A stretch of DNA of 64,000 nucleotides from an uncultured Spirochaetales bacterium (GCA_949293335.1 CASFDA010000013.1:310001-374000); one strand, 5' to 3'; positions 35,320 through 45,831 are shown, numbered from the stretch's first letter. Made by a program: numbers and translations. Notes: a model not told the origin generated them from the letters alone.

Positions 35320-36297
35320 ATGGGAAAGGGACGCTACGATGATATGGACATGAAGGAAGAGAAGAAAAAAGTGGGGCGAAAACCTATCTTCTCGTCTTTG
35401 TTTGTCCTTCTTATTCTTCTCTTTGCGTTTCTTTCCTGGTCTGTCTTCAAAGATACAAGGGATGATGACCTCCTGTTGATGCTTGGAAAGAACCCTCTTC
35501 TTTCAGAGCGCTATGAGATGAAAAAGGGGGAGACCCTTTCTTCGATTGCATCTGAGCGCGGCTTGTCTCCTATGACACTTGAAAGTGTGAACGGAAAGAG
35601 GTCAGTAGAGGAGGGCTCTGAGATAATAATTCCTGAAAGCGACGGACTTTTGTACTATGCAAACAGTCTGGATGATCTCTCTTCGTATCTCTCGTCTCTT
35701 TCAAATGCACCCTCCCTTTCTCTTGTTTTGATTGTGAACGATATGGACGAAAGCACTTTCGAGCCTTCATATGTTTTCATTCCACTTGAATTCTCATCAG
35801 GAGAAATATCAGAACCTGAGGTCATGGAAGAAGAGGCTCCACTTGTCAGCGATGATGCTGTTTCAGAGCCTCTTGTCACAATATCTGCAGAGACAGAGGC
35901 TCCTGCAGTTTCCGCATCAGGCTTTGTCTTTCCACTTGAGACAGTGAGTGAGAAGGATGACCGTTATTCATTCGGCTCTCTTTATGATGGTGTTGTTCTG
36001 GAAGGCAATGCCTATCCTATAATTCCGGGAGAGGGTGTTGTAGCAATTTCTGACGGGACTGTAATCAGGGCAGGAAGTGAAGAAAAGCGCGGACGATATC
36101 TGACAATCAGGCATGAGGATGGTTTTGAAAGTACATATTATTCCCTTGAGACTATCTATGTCACGATTTCGGACAATGTGAAGAAAGGGGATACGATAGC
36201 ATCAATCGGAAGAAGCTCTGATTACTTTCCTTCCCCAATGCTGTTCTTCGTTCTCACGAAGGATGGAGTTGCCGTAGATCCAGACGAGTATCTCTAA
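35320..36297 (+). CDS. LysM protein with a degenerate M23 (LytM) domain
   Basis: 325 residues: a membrane anchor (24-43), a LysM repeat (YEMKKGETLSSIASERGLSP, about 65-105), an acidic Ser/Glu-rich linker (to about 200) and a C-terminal LytM/M23-like beta domain ending VDPDEYL. In active M23 peptidases zinc is held by HxxxD, a TxYxH segment and HxH. Here these places read LYDGVVLEG, STYYSLE and MLFFVL, with no His left, so it should not cut peptidoglycan. It may act like EnvC/NlpD as an activator or wall sensor. GAGGTG lies 5 bases before ATG 35320. Confidence 0.7.
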   Translation: MGKGRYDDMDMKEEKKKVGRKPIFSSLFVLLILLFAFLSWSVFKDTRDDDLLLMLGKNPLLSERYEMKKGETLSSIASERGLSPMTLESVNGKRSVEEGSEIIIPESDGLLYYANSLDDLSSYLSSLSNAPSLSLVLIVNDMDESTFEPSYVFIPLEFSSGEISEPEVMEEEAPLVSDDAVSEPLVTISAETEAPAVSASGFVFPLETVSEKDDRYSFGSLYDGVVLEGNAYPIIPGEGVVAISDGTVIRAGSEEKRGRYLTIRHEDGFESTYYSLETIYVTISDNVKKGDTIASIGRSSDYFPSPMLFFVLTKDGVAVDPDEYL

Positions 36298-36350
36298 ATG
36301 GCAACGACAATCATCGGACCTCTCTGGTGTCGATGGCGTAGGGGTGATAG

Positions 36351-36872
36351 CTATAGAGCGTGGCGTTGATAAAGTGATCTGTATCTGACTCTGCCGTCAA
36401 TCCGCTCTGATATCATCAGGTCGAAATGTTCGACTTTTTCTATGATCCTATCAAAATCCATAACTGGCATTTCCTCCAGATCTGTCCTTCTCGATAGTGT
36501 CACATGAGCTTTGAACTTCCTGTTTTCAACCCCGATTCCTCTTTTTCTGAGGTTCTTTCTAAGTTCCTTTGAGAGTTCTTCGAGCTCTTCGCTTACATCG
36601 CATTTGGCATACCAGAGATCTCCCTCTGGCCGCCTGAAAAACGCAAGTGAAGAAAACGAGATATAAAAAGGGGAGAATGACACATCATCCATTGCCTTTT
36701 TGATATTTTCCATTTCACACTCATTGCACTCTCCGAGAAAGTCAAGTGTAAGATGCAGATTTTCCCGCGGCGTGAGAGAAGAATGCCTACTGCACTTTCT
36801 GACAATCCCTTCCAGACTATCAAGTGCAGCAAGACACTCAGCGGAAAAATTGATTGCTATGAACAGGCGCAT
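36351..36872 (-). CDS. thpR: RNA 2',3'-cyclic phosphodiesterase (2H family)
   Basis: A 173-residue 2H phosphoesterase. The two HxT motifs are HLTLDFLG (about residue 42) and HVTLSRR (about 128). The start is ATG 36872 (MRLFIAINFS), 2 bases after the secA stop; the longer open frame runs into secA in another phase. It probably hydrolyses 2',3'-cyclic phosphates on RNA ends. It is co-transcribed behind secA. Confidence 0.87.
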   Translation of the reverse strand: MRLFIAINFSAECLAALDSLEGIVRKCSRHSSLTPRENLHLTLDFLGECNECEMENIKKAMDDVSFSPFYISFSSLAFFRRPEGDLWYAKCDVSEELEELSKELRKNLRKRGIGVENRKFKAHVTLSRRTDLEEMPVMDFDRIIEKVEHFDLMISERIDGRVRYRSLYQRHAL

Positions 36873-36874
36873 CT

Positions 36875-39589
36875 CTACAGGTTCTTTCCGCAGCAATGCT
36901 TGTATTTCTTGCCGCTTCCGCAGGGGCACGGGTCGTTCCTGCCGATCTTTGGGTTTGACCTGATTATCTGTATGTTCCCGCTCTTGTTCGCATTCTCCAT
37001 CTTCACTCCTCCCTTGTCGTTCGGACTCCTGTGAAGCATCTGGAGCTTGACGCTGCTCTTTTCCCTTTCGTCAATGATCCTGACTGTGACGACCGTACGG
37101 GCAACCTGCTCTGCGATAGAGCCGAGCATTTCATCGAATGCATCGCTTGCTGTATTCTTGTATTCCACGAGCGGGTTTTTTTGCGCATAGCTCATCAGAT
37201 GGGCCGACTCCTTGAGTTCCTCGAGGTCATCGAGATGATCTACCCATCGTTTGTCGATGTAACGCAGGAAAACGTATCTGATGTAGGCATTGAATCTCTC
37301 TTTTCCTATCAGACGCTCTTTTTCCCTGAGATTCTCCTCGATTTCGCTGTAGATATCTTCTTCTGCATTTTCCCCATCGAGGTGGAAGAATGTGATTGCC
37401 TTGTTTCTGTATTCAGATCCTTCATCTTCCTTCATGTACATGAGGATGTTCTTCACATTCTCCAGCACACGTTCAATGAGATTGTTGTCTTCAAGGATCT
37501 TGTCCCTTTCGGAGTAGATGTAATTCCTCTCCTGATTGAGTACGTCATCATATTCAAGAAGATGTTTTCGTATTTCGAAGTTCCTTGCCTCGACTCTCTC
37601 CTGAGCCTTCTCGATCGCACCATCCAGCATCTTGTGCTCAATTGCGCTGCCATCGCTCAGTCCGAGTCGTCCTATCATCTCCCTGAGACCCTCGCGTGCA
37701 AAGAGCCGCATCAGAGGATCTTCGAGCGATACGTAGAAACGTGACGTGCCAGGATCTCCCTGTCGTCCGGATCTGCCTCGCAGCTGATTGTCTATTCTCC
37801 TTGACTCGTGACGCTCACTTCCGATGATATAAAGTCCTCCGAGAGCCTTCACCTCATCCCTTTCTTTTTCATATTCGCCACGTGTCTCCTCAAGAGCCTT
37901 CCTGTATTCTTCTATTCCCGCTTCTGTCCCGCATTTTTTCCATGCGAGGTGCTCAGGAGATCCACCTAACTTGATATCTGTGCCACGGCCGGCCATATTT
38001 GTTGCTATAGTGACCGCGCCTTTCCGTCCTGCCTCTCCGATGATGTAGGCCTCACGTTCGTGATTCTTTGCATTGAGTACCTCATGCCTTATTCCTGCGC
38101 GCTTGAGAGCGTTCGAAAGTGCCTCTGATTTCTCAATCGATACAGTACCTATCAAGATTGGCTGGCCGGTTTTGTGGATTTCAATGACATCTTTGACGAT
38201 TGCATTGAACTTGCTCTTCTCGTCATAGTAGATGAGATCCTTCAAGTCCTTCCTTATTACAGGCTTGTTTGTCGGAATGACAACGACATCAAGATTGTAG
38301 ATCTGCTTGAATTCAGTAGCCTCTGTGTCTGCTGTTCCTGTCATGCCGGAAAGCTTGTCGTACATCCTGAAGAAGTTCTGGAATGTGATGGTAGCATATG
38401 TCTTGCTCCTTCCGAGAACCCTCACATGCTCTTTTGCCTCAATTGCCTGATGCAGTCCGTCTGAGTATCTTCTTCCATGAAGTACACGGCCTGTGAACTC
38501 ATCGACAATCTCCACTTTGCCATCGTTTACCAGGTAATCGACATCTTTTGTGAAAAGGCGATGTGCGCGGACAGCTTGCGTGACATAATGCACAAGCTCA
38601 AAATTCTCCCCATCGTACAGGCTGTAGATCGTATTGCCATCCTTGTCCTTTACAGGGGATAGGGCTCCGATGTTCTTCAGCAGTGTCTCGATGTGTTTCA
38701 TTCCCTCTTTTGTGAAAGTTACACGCTTTGCCTTCTCGTCGAGCTTGTAATCACCTTTCTCATCGAATGACAGTGCATAGTTCCTGTCGAGCTTGTCCAT
38801 CTCACTCAGTTCGTAATACTCTCCAGTCTCAGGATCTTTCTCGCACTCTTTCAGCAAGGGGACAATCTGATTTGCACTCTGGACTTCCTTCGTATCATCC
38901 TCTCCCGGACCAGATATGATGAGCGGGGTCCTTGCTTCGTCTATGAGGATGCTGTCTATTTCATCGACGATTGCATAGTGATGTTTCGGCTGGAGCTTCT
39001 CGCTGTATGAGAGCTTCATGTTGTCCCTGAGATAATCGAAGCCGAATTCATTGTTCGTTCCGTATGTCACATCAGCGCCATATGCCTCGATCTTCCTCTT
39101 CATGTCCATGTCGTTTGTGATGACACCGACAGTCAGCCCGAGGTATTCATATACTGGACGCATCCATTCAGCATCGCGTTTTGCGAGGTAGTCGTTGACT
39201 GTGACGATATGGACACCCTTGCCCTCGAGTGCATTGAGATAAGCTGCAGGAACACAGGCGAGAGTCTTTCCCTCTCCTGTCTTCAGTTCCATGATCTTAC
39301 CCTCATGGAGCGTTATCGCTCCCATTATCTGCACGTCATAGTGCCTTTCCCCGAGAGTCCTGTATGCTGCCTCCCTGGCGAGTGCAAATGCCTTGGGAAG
39401 GAGTTCAGAAAGGCTCTTTCCGCCCTTTACCTCTTCCTTCCATCTATTCGTCGTTTCTCTGAATTCTTCTGCACTGAGTCCCTTTGCCCAATTCTCTTCT
39501 CTGTTGACACTCTCAAGAATTGGCTTGAGGTGACGCATGTCCTTGTCATGTTTTGTCCCTCCGAAGAGGGCACTTAGGAAATTAGCCAT
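36875..39589 (-). CDS. secA: preprotein translocase ATPase SecA
   Basis: 904-residue SecA, the motor for protein export through SecYEG. Walker [11 protein letters not shown] near 100, the DEAD-like [12 protein letters not shown] near 208, the second ATPase domain with [14 protein letters not shown] near 510 and the [19 protein letters not shown] block are all present. The C-terminus has the zinc SEC-C motif [13 protein letters not shown]. The ATG at 39589 is preceded only by pyrimidines, with no ribosome-binding site; a TATTCT box 6 bases upstream suggests a leaderless start. Confidence 0.96.
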   Translation of the reverse strand: MANFLSALFGGTKHDKDMRHLKPILESVNREENWAKGLSAEEFRETTNRWKEEVKGGKSLSELLPKAFALAREAAYRTLGERHYDVQIMGAITLHEGKIMELKTGEGKTLACVPAAYLNALEGKGVHIVTVNDYLAKRDAEWMRPVYEYLGLTVGVITNDMDMKRKIEAYGADVTYGTNNEFGFDYLRDNMKLSYSEKLQPKHHYAIVDEIDSILIDEARTPLIISGPGEDDTKEVQSANQIVPLLKECEKDPETGEYYELSEMDKLDRNYALSFDEKGDYKLDEKAKRVTFTKEGMKHIETLLKNIGALSPVKDKDGNTIYSLYDGENFELVHYVTQAVRAHRLFTKDVDYLVNDGKVEIVDEFTGRVLHGRRYSDGLHQAIEAKEHVRVLGRSKTYATITFQNFFRMYDKLSGMTGTADTEATEFKQIYNLDVVVIPTNKPVIRKDLKDLIYYDEKSKFNAIVKDVIEIHKTGQPILIGTVSIEKSEALSNALKRAGIRHEVLNAKNHEREAYIIGEAGRKGAVTIATNMAGRGTDIKLGGSPEHLAWKKCGTEAGIEEYRKALEETRGEYEKERDEVKALGGLYIIGSERHESRRIDNQLRGRSGRQGDPGTSRFYVSLEDPLMRLFAREGLREMIGRLGLSDGSAIEHKMLDGAIEKAQERVEARNFEIRKHLLEYDDVLNQERNYIYSERDKILEDNNLIERVLENVKNILMYMKEDEGSEYRNKAITFFHLDGENAEEDIYSEIEENLREKERLIGKERFNAYIRYVFLRYIDKRWVDHLDDLEELKESAHLMSYAQKNPLVEYKNTASDAFDEMLGSIAEQVARTVVTVRIIDEREKSSVKLQMLHRSPNDKGGVKMENANKSGNIQIIRSNPKIGRNDPCPCGSGKKYKHCCGKNL

Positions 39590-39630
39590 ACAAGAAGAAT
39601 AAGAAAAAGTAGGCGATAGGAAAAGACAAG

Positions 39631-39659
39631 TACACTTGATTAATTGAAAATGCTAGACT
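39631..39659 (+). promoter_or_regulatory. promoter of the cvpA-holB-kinase-regulator-dinG operon (leaderless geometry)
   Basis: An extended -10 TGCTAGACT (39651-39659) ends 7 bases before ATG 39667, which has no Shine-Dalgarno sequence. A poor -35 (TACACT, 39631-39636) lies 17 bases upstream. It is divergent from secA. Confidence 0.5.
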
Positions 39660-39666
39660 CAAATAC

Positions 39667-40149
39667 ATGAGTATACTCGATTTGATACTTGCCCTCATTC
39701 TGATTTTCTCCCTGATTCTTGGCTTGATGAGGGGATTGATCAAGAGTATCAGCTGGCTTCCCGGACTGATTCTTGGTTTTCTCGCAGTCTTTTTCTTCAA
39801 TAAGGACCTTGCGCTTCTCATCGACAGGGAAAGCACACTGGGCCCGATGATTTCTTCATATGTTTCTGTCATCCTCCTCATGGTCGGTACGTACATGCTT
39901 GTAAGGATAATACTCGTCAGCATCTCAAACGCGTTCAAAGGTACGGGACTTGGCGTCATAGACAATGTTCTTGGCGCTCTTTTCTCGCTTGCCCTTGCCA
40001 TGATAGCAATCGGGCTAATCTGTTCGCTCATAGACAGCCTCCCGTTTCTGGATGGGGTGAAAGAGGCTTTTTCCTCTTCGTTCATTGTTTCAAATTTCAT
40101 CCGTCCATTCTATGCTGAGGCGATAGATACCTGGAGGCAGCTCTATTGA
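39667..40149 (+). CDS. CvpA-family membrane protein
   Basis: A 160-residue protein with four hydrophobic segments. The start SILDLILALILIFSLILGLM and RGLIKSISWLPGLILG are the CvpA/colicin V production family pattern, and GLGVIDNVLGALFSLA near 105 fits too. The exact role is not known. The stop overlaps the holB TTG start, and the gene leads an operon that ends in dinG. Confidence 0.8.
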   Translation: MSILDLILALILIFSLILGLMRGLIKSISWLPGLILGFLAVFFFNKDLALLIDRESTLGPMISSYVSVILLMVGTYMLVRIILVSISNAFKGTGLGVIDNVLGALFSLALAMIAIGLICSLIDSLPFLDGVKEAFSSSFIVSNFIRPFYAEAIDTWRQLY

Positions 40150-41279
40150 ATTCGTTTCCTGAAACGGAAAGCAGTAATGAGATATTCAGAAGCATAAGGG
40201 AAAACAAGTTTCCCCAATCGACGCTTCTTATAGCTGAACGTGACTCGTTCTCCCTTGAGATAGCTCTCTCCATTCCCTATGCCATGGTGGAGGGGTTTGA
40301 TGGGTACAGGAGGGTATATCCGGATATACTTCTTTCTCCTTTTGAGGATATGCTCCTTTCTTTGGATGCTTCTTACAAATACTACACCAAGAGCAGGAAT
40401 GACAGGGGAAAGAGATTCTTTGCAGAAAGTGTCAGGCGCATACTCCTTTCATATCATCAGGCGTTCATGAAGGATGGACATGACCAGAAGGAAAAACTTT
40501 TTGCGAAAGCAAGCGATGTGGATGAGAAACTCTCTCTCTTCATAAATGAAGAAGATGGAGATAAGGCAGAAAAACTGGCAGATGAGATATACAAAGCAGC
40601 TTCCGATAGTACTTTTGTAACCAAAGACAAGAAGAAAGCCGGACTGACGATGGAGGAGCTGAGAAGCTTTCTTGCTTACACAGGCAAGAAGAGTGGAAAG
40701 AAATTCCTCATCCTCGAGAACATTGAAGATCAGAGCGAGAGTGTGAAGAACGCACTTCTGAAGACGCTGGAGGAACCTCCTGAGGGACTGTACATAATAC
40801 TTATTTCAAAGAGCCCTGAGAGAGTGATGAAAACTATTCTTTCCCGTGTCCGCAGGTATGATATCCCGCACCCCGATGCAAGAAAACTGAATGATTTTCT
40901 CAGGAAGTTCTACTTCACGAAGAAAGATTATCAGAGCCTTTCTGAATTCTATATGGACTATTCCCTCGATGACGATGAGAAAAAGAAGCTTGAAGAGCTG
41001 TCTGTATTCTTTATCGGCGCATTGAAGAAAAATGAGATGCCTTCCTCTCGAGATATGAATGAGTACCTTTCGATCCTTACTCCCAGGATGACGAAAATCT
41101 TTCTTTCTGCTTTTTCCCTGTCAATTCGAAAAGAAGTATTATCTTTTAATATTGAAGGGTGGAAGGCAAAGAGGATCATCGATGCGTTTTCCTCTGCCCT
41201 TTTTTCATCTACCACCTATTCGACTAATATCCGGGCTGCGCTCGATACGGCCCTGAGGGAGGCTATAAAATGTCGATGA
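40146..41279 (+). CDS. holB: DNA polymerase III delta' subunit-like protein
   Basis: 377 residues from TTG 40146 (overlaps cvpA). The block FLILENIEDQSESVKNALLK, TLEEPPEGLYIILIS and TILSRVRRYDIP (about 185-240) is the delta'/DnaX sensor-1 and SRC region of clamp loaders. The usual zinc-finger cysteines and a P-loop are missing, which is normal for delta' ATP binding but less so for the zinc site. It probably helps load the sliding clamp. It overlaps the histidine kinase gene by 10 bases. Confidence 0.75.
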   Translation: MNSFPETESSNEIFRSIRENKFPQSTLLIAERDSFSLEIALSIPYAMVEGFDGYRRVYPDILLSPFEDMLLSLDASYKYYTKSRNDRGKRFFAESVRRILLSYHQAFMKDGHDQKEKLFAKASDVDEKLSLFINEEDGDKAEKLADEIYKAASDSTFVTKDKKKAGLTMEELRSFLAYTGKKSGKKFLILENIEDQSESVKNALLKTLEEPPEGLYIILISKSPERVMKTILSRVRRYDIPHPDARKLNDFLRKFYFTKKDYQSLSEFYMDYSLDDDEKKKLEELSVFFIGALKKNEMPSSRDMNEYLSILTPRMTKIFLSAFSLSIRKEVLSFNIEGWKAKRIIDAFSSALFSSTTYSTNIRAALDTALREAIKCR

Positions 41280-42430
41280 GAATCCTGAAGAAGATACTTC
41301 TCGATGATTATTGGCTTGAAAAGGATCAGATGAGGGAGTTCATCATGGGAGCTGTCAAGAACTATGACCTCCTCTATGAGCTTCTTGACAGGAGTGATGA
41401 TGCTCACCTTGTAATTGAAAGGGAGAGCGGAAAGGTCAAGATATCCAACCGTGTTCTCAGGACCATGGTCCCGATTTTCAAAGTCTCCAATCATGAAGGA
41501 AAGGAAGTCGGCGAGATTATCAAGGATAGGGATGTCGTTGCATTCATCAGCGATGTTCTTGAAGGAAAGGAAGGTTTCCACCCTAGGGATTTTTCCTATG
41601 GGGAGGGTGATATAAAGACAATAAGGGTCTCTTTTTTGCCTTTTATGGTAGATGACAAAGAATTCCTCGATGTCAGGTTTTCTGACATAACGGAAGATTT
41701 GAAGAAAGAGATACGGATGCGGAACTCGGAGGCGCTTGCGAGCATGACTACAATGGCTGCAGGCGTTGCACATGATATAAAGAACCCGCTTGCCGCGATG
41801 AAGATATATCTCGCTCTTCTCCGCAAGGCAGTAACAAGCGGGAAAAACATCGAGAAGGCATCATCCTTTATAGATATAATCGAAGATGAGACTGAGCGTC
41901 TCAATGAGATTGCTGTGGATTTCCTGTTCGCTGTCAAGCCAATGGATGTCGAGCTCAAGATGTCGAATATAAACGACACAGTTGAGGATCTCATCTCATT
42001 CATCAGCCTGGAGACAGAAGAGAAGGGAATAGATCTTCAGTTCAGGAAAGGCAATTTCCTTCCATCTATCCTCCTTGACGCAAAACTTATGAGGCGTGCT
42101 CTCCTGAACATCGTGAATAATTCGATTTCGGCCCTTTCTGGGAGGATCAGTCCGCATATCATCTTTGAAACCAAAGTGGATGGTAACTTCGTTGCTCTGA
42201 GTGTAGAGGATAATGGCTCTGGGATGAGCGAGGAGGTCAAGGAGAAGATATTCGAACCATACTTCACGACGAAGACACAGGGGGGAACGGGCCTTGGTCT
42301 TACTGCTGTTCTGAAGATCATGAATGCGCATAAGGCAGAAATTGGAATAGAGAGCAGGAAAGGAGAGGGGACGAAGTTCACCTTTTCCTTCCCGATCCCT
42401 CAGTCAGAAAGGAAGGGACTTGAAAGTTGA
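41270..42430 (+). CDS. cytosolic sensor histidine kinase (NtrB-like)
   Basis: 386 residues, no membrane segment. A PAS-like sensor occupies about 45-145 (HLVIERESGKVKISN, then FSDITED). The H-box AAGVAHDIKNPLAAMKIYL carries His168; the ATPase domain has N-box NIVNNSISAL, G1 VEDNGSGMSEEV, F-box EPYFTTK and G2 GGTGLGLTA. GGAGG lies 8 bases before the ATG. Overlap with the next gene makes the NtrC-like regulator its partner. The soluble plan recalls Hk2 of Borrelia. Confidence 0.87.
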   Translation: MSMRILKKILLDDYWLEKDQMREFIMGAVKNYDLLYELLDRSDDAHLVIERESGKVKISNRVLRTMVPIFKVSNHEGKEVGEIIKDRDVVAFISDVLEGKEGFHPRDFSYGEGDIKTIRVSFLPFMVDDKEFLDVRFSDITEDLKKEIRMRNSEALASMTTMAAGVAHDIKNPLAAMKIYLALLRKAVTSGKNIEKASSFIDIIEDETERLNEIAVDFLFAVKPMDVELKMSNINDTVEDLISFISLETEEKGIDLQFRKGNFLPSILLDAKLMRRALLNIVNNSISALSGRISPHIIFETKVDGNFVALSVEDNGSGMSEEVKEKIFEPYFTTKTQGGTGLGLTAVLKIMNAHKAEIGIESRKGEGTKFTFSFPIPQSERKGLES

Positions 42431-43791
42431 GCACGATACTTATTGCAGACGATGAAGTCAACATTCTCAGTGGCCTGAAGCTTGCATTCGAAGACGAAGG
42501 ATATTCTGTAATTACTGCCAAAGATGGACTTGATGCATGGAAGAAGGTGAACGCGCACAATGTCGATCTGGTGATCACCGATCTCAGGATGCCTGTCCTT
42601 GACGGCTATGAACTTATAAAGCGCATAAGTTCTTCTTATCCTGCTCTTCCTGTCATTGTCCTCACGGGTCATGGAACTATCGAGACTGCTGTCGAGACGA
42701 TGAGGGATGGCGCTGTAGATTTCTTTACAAAACCAGTAGATCTCGAAAAACTCATGCTTGTTGTAAAGAAGAGCATTTCCAACAGTGTCCTCAAGGAACA
42801 GAACAGAAGGCTTTCTGAAGAGATCGACAAGCTCAAGGGGGAGAAGAAATATCAGAAGATCATTGGCAAGAGTGGAAAGATAGAGCAGCTTATGGCCCTG
42901 ATCAGACAGGTTGCGCCTACAAAGGCGAGTGTCCTTATCACAGGGGAAAGCGGAACAGGAAAGGAGCTCGTTGCATCTGCCATACAGAATCTTTCCCCAC
43001 GCAAGGACAAGCCTTTTGTGAAAGTGCATTGTGCCTCTCTTTCACCGACATTGCTGGAATCGGAATTGTTCGGACATGAGAAGGGAGCCTTCACAGGGGC
43101 TACAAGCCAGAAGAAAGGAAGGTTTGAACTTGCTGATGGAGGTACGATATTTCTTGACGAGATAGGGGAAATAGATCTCACGACACAAGTGAAGATCCTT
43201 CGTGTGCTACAGGAGCGTGAGTTTGAGCGTGTAGGTGGAGAAAAGACCATAGAGGTCGATGTGCGCATAATCGCAGCGACAAACAGGAACTTAGAGGAAG
43301 AGGTCAGAAAAGGCAACTTCAGGGAGGATCTGTATTATCGTCTGAACGTGGTACATATAAACGTGCCACCCCTCAGGGAAAGGAAAGAGGACATCGAGCT
43401 GCTCGCAATCGAATTCCTCAGAGAGTTCAACGAGGAAGATGGAAAGAGCATCAGGGGATTTTCCCCGCAGGCGAGGAAGGCGATGATGTCATACTCATGG
43501 CCCGGGAACATAAGGGAACTGAAGAACTCGATAGAAAGTTCTGTCGTGCTTGCGAAAGGAAATATAATAGACGTCGATGATCTTCCTCCGGAGATAGGAG
43601 AAAAGGGTAAAGAGAGAAGTCTTGTAATCGATTTGCCGACTACACTGGAGGATGCGGAAAAGCGCGTTATCCTGGAAATGATTGCTTTCTCAGGTGGAAA
43701 CAAGAGCAAAGCAGCGGAAGCCTTACAGATTGGGCGGAAGACGCTGCACAGAAAACTCGCGGAATGGAAGATGGAAGATCAGAATGGATAA
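42427..43791 (+). CDS. sigma-54-dependent response regulator (NtrC family)
   Basis: 454 residues from TTG 42427. The receiver domain has DDE at 8-10, phospho-acceptor Asp52 (VITDLRMP), Thr80 and Lys102 (TKPVD). The AAA+ domain has Walker A GESGTGKE (173-180), the sigma-54 contact loop GAFTGA (220-225) and Walker B GGTIFLDEIGE. A Fis-type helix-turn-helix ends the protein (GGNKSKAAEALQIGRKTLHR). All parts needed to activate sigma-54 polymerase are present. The only -24/-12 promoter I found in the window lies 3 kb downstream, before a sigma factor gene. Confidence 0.93.
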   Translation: MSTILIADDEVNILSGLKLAFEDEGYSVITAKDGLDAWKKVNAHNVDLVITDLRMPVLDGYELIKRISSSYPALPVIVLTGHGTIETAVETMRDGAVDFFTKPVDLEKLMLVVKKSISNSVLKEQNRRLSEEIDKLKGEKKYQKIIGKSGKIEQLMALIRQVAPTKASVLITGESGTGKELVASAIQNLSPRKDKPFVKVHCASLSPTLLESELFGHEKGAFTGATSQKKGRFELADGGTIFLDEIGEIDLTTQVKILRVLQEREFERVGGEKTIEVDVRIIAATNRNLEEEVRKGNFREDLYYRLNVVHINVPPLRERKEDIELLAIEFLREFNEEDGKSIRGFSPQARKAMMSYSWPGNIRELKNSIESSVVLAKGNIIDVDDLPPEIGEKGKERSLVIDLPTTLEDAEKRVILEMIAFSGGNKSKAAEALQIGRKTLHRKLAEWKMEDQNG

Positions 43792-45829
43792 TCTAGAAGA
43801 TATTTTCGCTCCAGGCGGTCTTCTGGACGAATCCCTCCCTGATTATGTGTTCAGGCCTGCACAACTTGAACTTGCCACTCTTGCAGATAAGGCATTTTGC
43901 GAAAAGCGGAATTTCATCATGGAAGCCGGGACCGGTACGGGAAAGTCATTTGCATACCTTGTTCCCGCTATTCTTGCGATCAAGAAGGACGCGAAGACCA
44001 GAGTCGTTGTCGCTGCCAGTACGAACGCACTATCGAGACAGCTTTTTGAAAAAGACATTCCATTCTTGTCGTCACTCCTTTCTGCTTCCTTCAATGTTGA
44101 AATTCTCCATGGCAGAGGAAATTATCTTTGTATTAGGAAGCTCATTGAGGAAGAGGACAAGCTCTCACTCCTGAAAGACGAGGATGATGAGATCAGTACT
44201 CTCTCTTCATGGGCGAGAAAGACCTCTGACGGGGTCCTCGGGGACTCGCACGCCTCGTTGTGGCTTGTTGACAGAGTCAGGAGTGAGCAGAAAAGCTGCA
44301 TGAAGCTCAAATGCCCTTATTTTGAAGATTGTTTTTATTTCAAGGCACGAAAGAGGATGGAGAAGGCAAATCTTATTGTCACGAACCATCACATCTTCCT
44401 CATCGATGCAAAGCATAGGGAAGAGCTTGAATTGGACTACAGTGATAACTCCATCCTTCCTGCATATGATTTTGCCATCATAGATGAGGCTCATCACCTG
44501 GAGAGGGAGGCGACGGACCTTCTTTCTTATACTTTCGATCCTGATGAGGTTGTCTACGAGATAGACCAGCTCCTGAGAAAGGACAAGAACGGATCGGGAT
44601 TAATCGAGAAACTCAGGGATTATGCAAACGATAAGAATCAGCTTGCGCAGCTCGAGAAGATGCTGAGGGATATGAAGAAGACGCTTTCAGATGCAAAAGA
44701 GCTGATCAGCGTAACGTTTCCGTGGAAGAACAAAGAGTTCCTCATGACCGAAGAGCTGTACGGAAAATATGCGCCATTATTGGGAAAGCTCAATGCGATC
44801 GGAAAAGAACTGGTGAATCTTGCATCCCTCATTGTCGCGGTTTTTTTCGAGGACAAGCTTCCTGAAGAGAAGAAAGGGGAGTATGAGATGCTCGAACTTT
44901 CGTCTTCCTTCATTTCACAAAAGGGTTCCAATCTCATTCTCTTCTCTTCTTTCGCTGATTTCGATGAGATGGCAAGTTATGTCCGCATTGGCAACAAAGA
45001 GTGCGCGTTCATAATTTCTCCACTGCTTGTCGGGAACAGGCTCAGCCAGCTTCTTTATGGGAAGCTTCCTTCAATCATATTTTCTTCTGCGACACTTTCC
45101 CTCGGAGGGGAGTTTTCACATTTCAAAGATGCCATAGGACTTTCAGATGATAATCTCCTTGAGTTCTCGTCTCCATCCCCATTTGACTTTGAGAAGAACA
45201 TGATGCTCCTCTCTCCCCGTGACGGGATGGAATATGATTCAGATCATGAAAGTGAATATAACGAGTACGTGGCAGATGTGGTGACGAAAGCGATTGTCGC
45301 AAGCGGAGGGGGTGCTCTGGTGCTTTTCACATCCTGGGCGATGCTCGATGAAGTTGAATCGAGAGTGAGGAACAACCTTCCAGATATGATGATACTCAAG
45401 CAGAAGAGGGGAGATAGCAGTGCGTTGAGGACATTTAAGAAGGAAGCAGACTCATCGCTCTTTGCCACAAGCACTTTCTGGGAGGGATTCGACGCTCCTG
45501 GCAATACTCTGCGACTTCTGATAATCACAAAGCTTCCGTTCTCACCTCCAACTTCCCCGATGCAGAAAGCACGTGCTGAGTACTACAGGAGGAGAAATGA
45601 GAATGCATTTGCCAAGATATCGATGCCTGAGGCTGCAATCAAATTCAGGCAGGGTGCTGGAAGGCTGATAAGGAAAGAAGGGGATAGGGGTGTTGTCCTG
45701 GTTCCAGACAGCCGCATCGTCAGAAAATATTATGGCCGGTACTTCATTTCGTCCCTTCCGAAGTGCTATTTCCCGGAAGACACCACAATGGAAAATTTTG
45801 AAAGCAAGATAGAGAATTTTCTCTATTGA
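43784..45829 (+). CDS. dinG: DinG-family ATP-dependent DNA helicase
   Basis: 681 residues from ATG 43784 (MDNLEDIFAPGG), overlapping the regulator stop by 8 bases; the longer frame lies inside that gene. Superfamily 2 motifs: EAGTGTGKSFAYLVPA near 47 and the DEAH box IIDEAHHLER near 232. The iron-sulfur cysteines lie between (CIRK, then CMKLKCPYFEDC). The C-terminal part has STFWEGFDAPG and QGAGRLIRKEGDRG. It probably unwinds DNA 5' to 3'. It is last in the operon. Confidence 0.87.
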   Translation: MDNLEDIFAPGGLLDESLPDYVFRPAQLELATLADKAFCEKRNFIMEAGTGTGKSFAYLVPAILAIKKDAKTRVVVAASTNALSRQLFEKDIPFLSSLLSASFNVEILHGRGNYLCIRKLIEEEDKLSLLKDEDDEISTLSSWARKTSDGVLGDSHASLWLVDRVRSEQKSCMKLKCPYFEDCFYFKARKRMEKANLIVTNHHIFLIDAKHREELELDYSDNSILPAYDFAIIDEAHHLEREATDLLSYTFDPDEVVYEIDQLLRKDKNGSGLIEKLRDYANDKNQLAQLEKMLRDMKKTLSDAKELISVTFPWKNKEFLMTEELYGKYAPLLGKLNAIGKELVNLASLIVAVFFEDKLPEEKKGEYEMLELSSSFISQKGSNLILFSSFADFDEMASYVRIGNKECAFIISPLLVGNRLSQLLYGKLPSIIFSSATLSLGGEFSHFKDAIGLSDDNLLEFSSPSPFDFEKNMMLLSPRDGMEYDSDHESEYNEYVADVVTKAIVASGGGALVLFTSWAMLDEVESRVRNNLPDMMILKQKRGDSSALRTFKKEADSSLFATSTFWEGFDAPGNTLRLLIITKLPFSPPTSPMQKARAEYYRRRNENAFAKISMPEAAIKFRQGAGRLIRKEGDRGVVLVPDSRIVRKYYGRYFISSLPKCYFPEDTTMENFESKIENFLY

Positions 45830-45831
45830 TG

